Shown: piece by piece, positions 55,761 through 64,000 of the stretch
Layout: each line of letters starts with the position of its first letter
Position numbering within the stretch: position 1 is the first letter of the stretch
Origin: Chara braunii
Taxonomy: Eukaryota; Streptophyta; Charophyceae; Charales; Characeae
Assembly: GCA_003427395.1 (NCBI GenBank)
Contig: BFEA01000797.1
Coordinates: 468,403 to 532,402 of the forward strand
Direction: 5' to 3'
DNA: 64,000 nucleotides
The notes under the pieces: model-generated
Database searches by the model: none
What the model was told of the DNA's origin: nothing
Seen by the model: the letters and a program-made list of their open reading frames with translations, nothing else
Program-made: the position numbers and the translations under genes

Positions 55761-57320
55761 CGCGAGTACAACAAGGTTGCTGATGCGCTGTCGCGTAGAC
55801 CTGATTTCTCAGGTGCGCTGATTACTGAGTTCGATCTTACTACCGATGTTACTCGCTCTTTGGTGGAAGCCTATCGCGAGGACCAGTTCATGTCTGAGAT
55901 CATACGCAGACTTGAGGCGAAGGATGAAAAGACCTCTGCCGAGTTTGAGTTGGTCAACGGCTTGTTGTTCCTTGAGAAGGCAGGGAATAAACGATTGTGT
56001 GTCCCAAATAGAGAGTATTTGCGTAGTTTATTTTTAGGTGAGTGTCATGATGCCATCAACCATTTTGGTTACAAAAAGACATCAACCAATCTGCTGCAAC
56101 GGTTCTAGTGGCCCATGATAATGAGAGATGCTCAACTCTACATAGAGACTTGCCAGGTTTGTCAGAGGGACAAGCCACGTACTCAGGCGCCTCTTGGGCT
56201 CCTGAAGCCCCTTCCGATTTCGGAAAGGCCTGGTGAAAGTTTGTCCATGGACTTCATGAATACGCTGGTCACCAGCACGAGTGGGATGAGACATATCTTC
56301 GTCATCGTGGATAGATTTAGCAAGTATGCTAGGTTGATAGCCATGCCGGAGACAGCAAAGACCGAGTACGCGATCAGACTTTTTAAGGAAAACTGGGTCA
56401 AGGATTTCGGTCTGCCCAAGTCCATCGTGAGTGACAAGGATGTCCGATTCACCAGTGAGTTGTGGAAGCCCGCTGCTGCAGAACAAGGAACACGGTTGCG
56501 GATGACTTATGGGAATCACCCAGAGGCCAATGGTCAAGCCGAGCAACTGAACCGCGTTGTACAACACCTGCTGTGACATTACATCAAGCCCAACCAGGTG
56601 GACTGGGATGAGAAGTTTGCTGTCATCGCTAGCCTGTACAACAACGTAGTGCACACCGCCACCGGGGTGAGCCCAAACAGCTTACTTCTGACCTTCAAGC
56701 CTAGACTGCCCTTAGATTTTCTCCTTTCTGAGAACCAGCCAGCTGCTGCACCTGGTACGCTAGAACTTGCTTATCGGTATGAACAGAAGATGCATCAGGC
56801 AGTAGAACAGATGCAGAAGGCACAGGCAGCAATGATAGAATCTGATAATAGACACCGCCGCCCTTCTACATTTCAGGTTGGGGACCGAGTCTGGGTTAAG
56901 TCCTCAGAACTGGGACAAGAGCATGGGATTTCCCGCAAACTCATGCCTCAGTACTTTGGACCATGGGAGGTCCTAGACATCGTCGGGACTGATCCGGATG
57001 GGTCGTCTTATGTAATCCGGATCCCTGGTCATCTCCGTACTTACCCTGTCTTTCACGCCTCCAAGCTTGCACCTTTCGAGGAAATTGATCAGTCTCCCTC
57101 TCGTCGCTCAATGCTGCCCCCAACCATGGATGGAGAGGTCGACATCGCTGACATCGTTTACCACAAGGAAATGTCAGTTCCAAGACCGACAGGCAGGGGA
57201 CGTCCTCCGAAACCGAAGCTGCAATATCGGGCTCGGTTCAAACATCACACGGATCCAAAGGAGGCTCGATGGTTTACCAGGGAGGAACTGATGCAGACCG
57301 CTCCTCACGTTGTTGCCTAA
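55761..57320 (+). pseudogene. Integrase with chromodomain-like C-terminus, plus-strand gypsy element
   Basis: Second pol frame, stops at 56106-56108 (TAG) and 56574-56576 (TGA). It shows EYNKVADALSRRPDF (end of RNase H), a zinc finger (CHDAINHFG, then ETCQVCQRDK), and the DD35E core with MDFMNTL (D), IVSDKDVRF (D) and HPEANGQAEQLNR (E), the last two exactly 35 residues apart. The C-terminal part has GDRVWVKSSEL, FGPWEVLDIVGTDPDG and YPVFHASKLAPF. It ends with VDIADIVYHKEMSVPRP...YRARFKHHTD and a final ARWFTREEL, a chromodomain-like fold that in chromoviruses targets heterochromatin. Stop TAA at 57318-57320. Confidence 0.92.
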
Positions 57321-57391
57321 TATGAAAAGTCTCTACAGAAGGGAAAGCGCCAGAGTATCGAAGACTGAACTTCTCAGAGGACTATCGAAGT

Positions 57392-57402
57392 TATGGAGGG
57401 AA
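57392..57402 (+). promoter_or_regulatory. Polypurine tract
   Basis: TTATGGAGGGAA immediately before the 3' LTR start TGCGAGG; it would prime plus-strand DNA synthesis. Confidence 0.6.
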
Positions 57403-58310
57403 TGCGAGGCCAAGGCCCTGATGAGCCCCTTTTTGGCTCTGTTATGCAGCACGTCAGCCGACCTAAGTCAAGGCAGGCTCGACGAGGGCCTTCGATCACC
57501 ACGCAACTGTGGAAAATTCAGGCAGTTGCGCAACGCCAGTTGGCTGAAGAGCACCCAGGCCCAGACCGCCTGTTTGCATGTATGGAAGGTAAGCCCTGGG
57601 CTGGATACAGGATATGGGCCAAACACAAGCCGAGGACAGTTGGGCACAAGTAACCAGCACAGGCCCCTGGCCTGATTCGTTTGGACTGGGCCTCAACCTA
57701 CCAGGGCCTACCGGAAGCTTCTTGGGACAGGCCCGGTGCAGCAGCAGGCAGGCCACTTCCATATCGCAAAGGGCCTGCCTCCGCATTGAACATTTGGGTG
57801 TTGGCTGCATGCTGCGCAAGCGCTGCTGCATTGAAGCTGGTCAGCGCTCACGCGCTCACGGGTGAGTTGGAAGGAGCAGGCAGCCATAGTCGAGCTGCGC
57901 TGCTGTGAGTTGGGTGTGGCGCAGGGTGGTCCTTGGGTGCATGTGGCATCAGTGTGTTGGGGAACGAGGTTGTGAGTGATGCGAGAGACATTCCTAGGTT
58001 GGAAATGTGCGTCATTGGACGCTATCTGCTCATACTTCGAGAGAGTTGTTGTCGTCATCTTCCGCATTGTAGTATAGGCTAGATAGGATCTGCCATCTGT
58101 AGTCTGGGCGCCGAGCGCCAGATAGGATATCAACATTGGTTCTTCGTTGATGATGATGATGCACCATTGCCAATTATGATCTTTTGGTGTGCTCTTATTT
58201 GGTGAAACTCGTGATGCAATTCTGCTATTGGTTCGTGGTCACGACTATCAGGTCTTATGTGTATGATGTTGTTTGATTGTTGAAGTTCGCTATCGCTCAT
58301 CTTCCTTGCA
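57403..58310 (+). repeat. 3' LTR of plus-strand gypsy element
   Basis: Matches 49530-50443 throughout, TGCGAGGCC...CCTTGCA; carries a private CGCTCACG duplication near 57847 and lacks GAGGGCCCCTATTTC-type sequence at about 57490. Confidence 0.88.
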
Positions 58311-58745
58311 CTTATATGGTTTATTCATTTTCTGATTTCCTGATTTCTCAATATGTTCTTGAATGGGATTGAATTTTCGGATTAAAAAATTCTTTGTAAG
58401 CCGGCGCTGGTGGTAGGGGGCTGTGGTTGCGATGGTGGGGGATAATGCACTCTACGGCGAAGGGGCTAGCCTGAAGGGTGGAAATAGGGTACAACAACGG
58501 TGAAGATGGTGGCTTCATCGCAGTAAGACTTGTCGAAGTGGGTTTGTGAGGGATTTTATGTGGGATATCTGCAACCAGTGCCCGAAGGAGCTGAATGATC
58601 GGAACTACAGTTATGATGCTCATTGTTGGCTTGTTTGGTATTTGTTGTAGTCTTGGGTCCCCGTGGGTTTGCGAATGGATGAGGCCAGAACGACGCTGGT
58701 CGGAGCCGGGGCTTGGTCGCGCTGCCCTGTAACTCGAGCTGTACG
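58311..58745. other. Unassigned, with GACGCTGG repeat family
   Basis: From 58690 on it joins a diverged repeat, CCAGAACGACGCTGG...GCCCTGTAAC, that recurs at 59193-59270 and 59779-59950. Confidence 0.45.
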
Positions 58746-58836
58746 AGGGCAAGAGACCTGGTAGAGAGATCTGGGGAGTTGTCGAGGGTGGAAGGCACTC
58801 TAGTGTCCTTTGGTAAGCTGGTACTTAGTCTACGCT

Positions 58837-59101
58837 NNNNNNNNNNNNNNNNNNNNNNNNNNNNNNNNNNNNNNNNNNNNNNNNNNNNNNNNNNNNNNNN
58901 NNNNNNNNNNNNNNNNNNNNNNNNNNNNNNNNNNNNNNNNNNNNNNNNNNNNNNNNNNNNNNNNNNNNNNNNNNNNNNNNNNNNNNNNNNNNNNNNNNNN
59001 NNNNNNNNNNNNNNNNNNNNNNNNNNNNNNNNNNNNNNNNNNNNNNNNNNNNNNNNNNNNNNNNNNNNNNNNNNNNNNNNNNNNNNNNNNNNNNNNNNNN
59101 N
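58837..59101. other. Assembly gap (265 N) with identical 91-bp flanks
   Basis: 58746-58836 equals 59102-59192 base for base. The gap probably has negative size. Confidence 0.9.
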
Positions 59102-59192
59102 AGGGCAAGAGACCTGGTAGAGAGATCTGGGGAGTTGTCGAGGGTGGAAGGCACTCTAGTGTCCTTTGGTAAGCTGGTACTTAGTCTACGCT

Positions 59193-59456
59193 GGTCAGAG
59201 CCGAGGCGGGTCGTTTTGCCCTGTAGCCTAGCAGGTGGGAGTCTCCTGGTGTCGGTCGTGCCACTCTGTAACCTAGCAGTTGGGGGCGTGAGGCCTAGTA
59301 GAGACTTAGTATCCGGATATAGGGATGAGGCAGGTAAGGGTGGGCTACTGAAAGGCTCCAAGGCAGGTATTTCTCGATTTGAATGTTCTTCCAAAAAACA
59401 AAAGGGCCCTTTGCATTTAGTACTATATAGATGTCTGTTTTCTTCTATTAGCCCCT
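59193..59456. repeat. Degenerate GACGCTGG/GCCCTGTA repeats
   Basis: GGTCAGAGCCGAGGCGGGTCG-like and GGTGTCGGTCGTGCC-like units, each followed by CTGTARCCTAGCAG. Confidence 0.6.
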
Positions 59457-59537
59457 TCGAGGCTGTTTTCATCAGTACTCGGCTCGAGGCTGTTTTCATC
59501 AGTACTTGGCTCGAGGCTGTTTTCATCAGTACTTGGT
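59457..59537. repeat. 27-bp tandem repeat, 3 units
   Basis: TCGAGGCTGTTTTCATCAGT plus seven bases, three copies nearly identical. Confidence 0.95.
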
Positions 59538-60184
59538 GCAAGTTGTTCTCATATTTTTCTCAAAAAAAAAAAAAAAACTATCATCAAAGGGCGTCCCTGC
59601 TCAGTTAACCCCCTGGTTCCAGGGCAATCAAGGCTGGCAGGGGGAGGTGTTCTTAAAATTTTTCTCAATCTTTCTCAAAAAAAGACCCTTGAGAATGCCT
59701 TAGGATTCTAGGTACTCCTTACACTCATTTTAGGCATCTTTGATGCTGTTATATTCATGGACCTGCAATTTTTCGATGCCAGAACGACGCTGGCCGGTGC
59801 TGGGGGGTTGCCCTGTAACTTGTTGATAGCAGGAGCATGAGGCCTGGTAGAGAGATCTGGGGATGCCTTGGGGCGGGCATTCCAAGGGAAAACCAAGGGT
59901 TGCTGTCGAGATGACGCTGACCGGAGCTGGGGTGAGTCGTGCTGCCCTGTAGAATATACAAATGATTTTAAATACCAGGGCCATTACCTGGCTTCGGCTA
60001 AGAACAATCTGAAAACTATAAAAAAAGTTCAGGAAGATCTAGGAAGAACGTGGATAACTGTTGACCTGTTGCCAGGCTACTCAAGCATCAATTACCACGA
60101 AATTCGAACCCCTTGGACTCCCTGACAAAACACTCTAAAATTCTCTAACATTGTGTAATTCCCTGTCGAGCTCTCCTAGGCCCC

Positions 60185-60265
60185 ATACCCCCACCCTGCT
60201 AGGACGCTGGGCCCGGTTCCCAGCACGTGTTGCTCCCCACGAATAGATTGGAGCATTCATCCCCC

Positions 60266-60315
<50 letters not shown>
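60185..60315 (+). mobile_element. Poly(A)-tailed SINE-like retroposon, copy e (5'-truncated)
   Basis: GGACGCTGGGCCCGGTTCCCAGC..CTCCCCACGAATAGATTGGAGC followed by an A tail of about 49. Only the 3' part of the family core is present. A related 5' part, CCTGCTCAGTTAACCCCCTGG, is at 59599. Confidence 0.6.
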
Positions 60316-60316
<1 letters not shown>

Positions 60317-61014
60317 CGGAAGAGGACGAAGACGAAGAAGATCTCACAGCTCCCAAGGGTGATCAGGCAGGCAGCAAGCTCTTCCAAGGACAATCCTAGC
60401 TATGACCACCTCACAATCTGCAGTCTAAGATATTGGGTGGCTGCAAGCCTTCTAAGGCAACTTTGAAACTCATCAAAGGTCCCAACAACATCTCAAGTAG
60501 GTGGAGCTCCAAATACCATCCAACGGCCTCTCTCCCTTCTCTTAGGTGCGGAGGAGGCTCCCCTAGGTACAACACCACCTTCCCTACCCCAGTGCAAATT
60601 GTCCTCTCCCCCATCCTCTCTCAAGCGCTTCGCTGTGGAGAAACTCTCTTCACTCACCCTACTTTGGTGTAGAGTCTTCCCCCAGTAGCTTGGCGCCTCC
60701 TTGTAGTTTAGGAACACCGAACACCTACTCACCTCGTAGGTGGAGGGGAGCTCCTCTACTGCAGTGCCACTTCCCTCTAGCCTTCTCATAGGCAACCATA
60801 GCTCCTCTCTCCCTAGAGTGCAGCGCTCAACTCCCAACCTCCGAATGACTTTCCAGCAGCGTGCCCGCAACATTTTGGCTACCCAAGACTGCATTAGGGC
60901 AAATGTGACTGCCTGACCAGCCCACTCTCGCCTTAGGCTCAGAACTGGCTTGGAGAACCTTCCACACTACCTAGAACGAGTTTTGGGTGGGCTTTGGTGC
61001 CTACCAAGGGGAAG
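60316..61014. other. Unassigned stretch
   Basis: Holds a 133-codon minus-strand frame (60493-60894; MQSWVAKMLRARCWKVIRRL...) with no family motif I recognise. Composition is pyrimidine-biased; coding is unproven. Confidence 0.2.
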
Positions 61015-61283
61015 AGCTGCCCGTTGACCTCTCCTGGAGCATCTGCCCTACATGGTGCCAAATTCATGCAATCCAAGGTAGGGGCCTATTCCGGATTACA
61101 TGAACCAGCCACATTCACTTGTGCAGTAGTGCACAACTGTCCTTCTAGACTGTCTAGAACTGCCTGTTGACCTCTCCCAGAGCATCTGCCCTACATGGCG
61201 CCAAATTCATGCAATCCAAGGTAGGGGCCTATTCTGGATTACATGAACCAGCCACATTCACTTATGCGGTGCACAACTGTCTT
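61015..61283. repeat. About 143-bp tandem duplication
   Basis: Both units contain GCATCTGCCCTACATGG(T/C)GCC, AATTCATGCAATCCAAGGTA and GGATTACATGAACCAGCCAC. Confidence 0.92.
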
Positions 61284-64000
61284 CTTTTGGAAATCACTAT
61301 GATCCCTCAAACTAACAGTACTTCCTAAAGTCGTGCCTGTTAACAAGCCACAATTTTAGGAAGCGTACGGGTCACTACAAGAGGGCCCAAATTCATCCGA
61401 CTGAAACGTTTCTACTCGATTGTTTTCCGCGGCCAATAGCTGGGCCAAGTACTGCTGGTTTAATCTTGGATGATCAAGGGACCAAAACTAGCATGGTGAG
61501 GAATTCTTTAGGCCTCCCGCACTTCAATTCTCCACACGCACCACCCTCTGGGAGATCCAAGGCAACTCAGATTGTCCTAGGCCCTAGATCTAAACAACTC
61601 TAGCGCCACCTGCAAGGTGAAGCGCTTAAAGCTCTATCCCACACCCCTCATGCTTAACAAGTTCATATTATCAAGATCTACACAAAAACATGATTCTTTT
61701 CTTTCGACTCTTTCCTTTACTTGCCTCCAACCCATTCCAAATCTATCCACTGTGGGAAGTGATCAAAAACCCGAATTCCCTTGGCGCCATAGATTTTTGT
61801 TGAAATGAATGGCCCAAGGAAAATCCGTCACTCAAAGACTGTCTTTTTCTTGTTTCGACTTTGATTTGTTTAGATTTTGGGAAGTCAACCTATATTCAGC
61901 CTCAAGGAAGCCAAAGCTATACTCTTAGTCTCTCCTAGGCATCCGCTCACATTGCTAGGCTAGGGTGAAGGAACCTAGCCGGGCTATTCTCCTACAATTT
62001 GGGGTAGGGATAAGGTTGGCTGAGTTGTCCAGGCCCAATCAGCCCTAGAAATGGGCCGACTTTGATAGGCTGAGACCTGCCACTCTCTATGTTGGCAGTC
62101 CCAATCCTATGAAGTTCGAGGTATCTCATATTGCCATTATTACTTTCCCTTATCTCCCTACCTCCCAATTCTGGCCCAAGACCACACTTTTGCTCTCCAA
62201 GGATGACTATTTTAACTCACATCATTCTAGACCCTAGATCAGGCCTCTAAGACAGGTCGAGGTTCCAAATTTAAGACCTAGCACAACACGAGATATGTGG
62301 ATTGCCCTTGTCCAACAACTTTTTTTTTTCTTTTTTTTTTTTGCATCTAGACTAGTTCTAAGCACCTAGGATGTACCTGGACACCTACCAAAACACATTT
62401 TTGGTGTCCCCTCGATGCGCCTGGACTATGCTCAAGCCCCTACAACGTATCTGGACCCCTTTTTGTACAGTTAATTATGATGTGGCGGCCTACCCTTTTT
62501 CACTCCTCTCTCCTACCTCTCCCATTTTCGCTCTAGGGCCTTATCTTCACTCCCCCTACCACTCTGGAACTCAATTTTCTAGTCACATTGTACCTGAACC
62601 ACTGTTTCTTGCCCTAAGCTGCTCCTAGGAAGGGTAGATCCCCCTAGCTATCCTTTTATAGCCCTACCTACTCGTTATCATGTTCCAGGGCACTAATTTA
62701 CCCCCGTGTTATCCGCTCCATAACAGTGAGCACAAAGTCAATTTTTGATGGCTACACTGGTCCAAAGTCACTTTTTGATGGCTACGCCCGCCCAAAGCAC
62801 AAAGTTCCCCTCTAGGATATTTCGAGTTGTCCTAGGCCCTTGTTTATTATTGTCCCCAACTCTTTTGTCTCTACCTTTCCCCAAGCTCCCTACAACTCAT
62901 CATTCATGGTCTGGTATTTACAGGACTATCAAAGGCCTATCGTTTTGCTCCAGCCCCTCCCTTGGCTTGCCTCAATAATTACTTTTGGGGGCAGGTAGGC
63001 CATTTCCCTCCATCTTTGTATCTTTTCCGGCCAGTCCCGACCTCATTCAGTCAACCGTTCTCCTACTTATTTTTTCATTCTTTCCTAGTATAGCTTCCTA
63101 CCTCATTATGCTAGTGTCAATGACTGACACCTTTCCATCACCCAAATGCAGCATCCACTTGGCTCTGGACTTTCCCAGGAGGATACAATTGCTGTTCGTC
63201 CACCACTTTTCCCAAAAATTCCTTTTAGTTCGTCATTTCTTCAACGGTACAGAGAATTGTGGTTTTTCCTTTACAGGGCATGGATCATTGGTTCTAAAAC
63301 CAAGGGTTCCAACAACAGCTTCCACACACATACAAAATAAAAACTGCTACTCTCATCGCAAGATAACCTGTTCCTATCTTATATCAGAAGTTGATTGGGT
63401 GTGTATGAAAGTCAATGTGAATCCAAGAAGACCTAGGCTAGTTTCATCAGCATTGTTGTACATGCATCCAAGCCCTGCGTAACATTGCGCTTTCTAATTA
63501 GCTCCACCAAAGACAATGCAAAAGACTAGTCTAAGTAGTTTACGAAGCAGTCTTCATAATGTCGATCAGGACACACTGCCGTTTGTCCAATGGCTAATCA
63601 AATGACAACAATATACGCCGACTAAAAGAAAATATGACAATGTGGTGATCGACATACGAGTACTTTTGAGTATATAGTTGGAATGCACACCCCAATTGAG
63701 CTTGCATGACTTCCACTCACACCACCATAGGTCCATAACTAACGACTAATAATTGCATGCAAAAGCCACCCTAGTGCTTTGGAAACTTGGCAAGGAAGGC
63801 CAAAGCCACCAGGCATCGTTTATAGTTGCAACGCAAGCTGAAGCTGGTGTGTCTGTGCATTCATGTGTGAGCTAGTCCCACATCATGTGCTTCATCCACC
63901 CAGGGCACTTCCCATCCACCACCCTTCTCCCACAGATACGCCAGAAGAAGGTTCTCTCAAGATTTCGCACACTCCGACCTCACAATAAGATGATGCATGC
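61284..64000. other. Unassigned, pyrimidine-rich, frequent CTAGGCCC
   Basis: Includes one TTAA-type inverted-repeat terminus without a partner (GGGCCAAGTACTGCTGGTTTAA, 61442-61463). TCCTAGGCCCT recurs at about 61576 and 62830, and CTCCTAGG-type words are common. A 165-codon plus frame (62985-63482) shows no recognisable domain. No RNA gene found. Confidence 0.35.

Noticed and set aside
60493-60894. 133-codon minus-strand frame as a host gene.
   Set aside because: No recognisable domain, no splice or promoter support, surrounded by repeats; kept only as an unassigned stretch.
63863-63876. GTCCCACATCA resembles the upstream element of plant U snRNA/7SL promoters.
   Set aside because: No TATA box at the required spacing and no recognisable snRNA or SRP RNA downstream.

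Overview
The window is repeat-dominated eukaryotic nuclear DNA with no bacterial-style operons. The organelle-derived fragments are plant-type mitochondrial genes (rpl2, rps19, rps2, nad2), the one recognisable host exon is an RD19/cathepsin-F-like cysteine protease, and the Ty3/gypsy polyproteins look streptophyte. The best guess is a charophyte green alga such as Chara (inference). Three N gaps (29019-29198, 42761-43275, 58837-59101) mark it as draft assembly.

Layout. (1) 1-23672 is read here as one giant Ty3/gypsy-type element on the minus strand. A direct repeat of 5.2-5.9 kb (1-5866 and 18486-23672) acts as its LTRs. The internal region carries, in minus-strand order, an extra upstream ORF built from divergent tandem repeats of an unrecognised domain (18445-14802), gag with a CCHC knuckle (14498-12855), protease remnant, reverse transcriptase/RNase H (12039-10216) and integrase (9917-8784). 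A 2.9-kb downstream region includes a possible antisense ORF. Size, LTR length and the extra ORF recall Ogre/Tat elements. All genes carry stops or lost catalytic residues. (2) 23673-26041 holds the 5' end of another minus-strand gypsy element (gag, primer-binding site, LTR), cut off where element 1 begins. (3) 26310-28740 is a decayed minus-strand LINE with an internal duplication. (4) 28870-46000 is a mosaic of poly(A) retroposons, a tRNA-derived SINE head, TTAA-flanked inverted-repeat elements, microsatellites, minisatellites and two mitochondrial insertions (rpl2-rps19 at 32.3-32.7 kb; rps2 at 34.0-34.2 kb). (5) 46.0-47.8 kb has the last exon of an RD19-like protease, a decayed partial copy of that exon beside it, and a solo LTR in the intron. 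(6) 49530-58310 is a nearly complete but dead plus-strand Ty3/gypsy element of 8.8 kb with 0.9-kb LTRs, whose leader contains a fragment of mitochondrial nad2. (7) 58.3-64 kb is degenerate repeats with no recognisable gene.

The most unusual item is the tandem-repeat ORF upstream of gag in the giant element: five copies are aligned by a YD-x-R-x-YV motif followed at a constant 186-207 nt by a conserved Trp motif. No intact transposon gene was found. All similarity statements are by eye; no database search was run.
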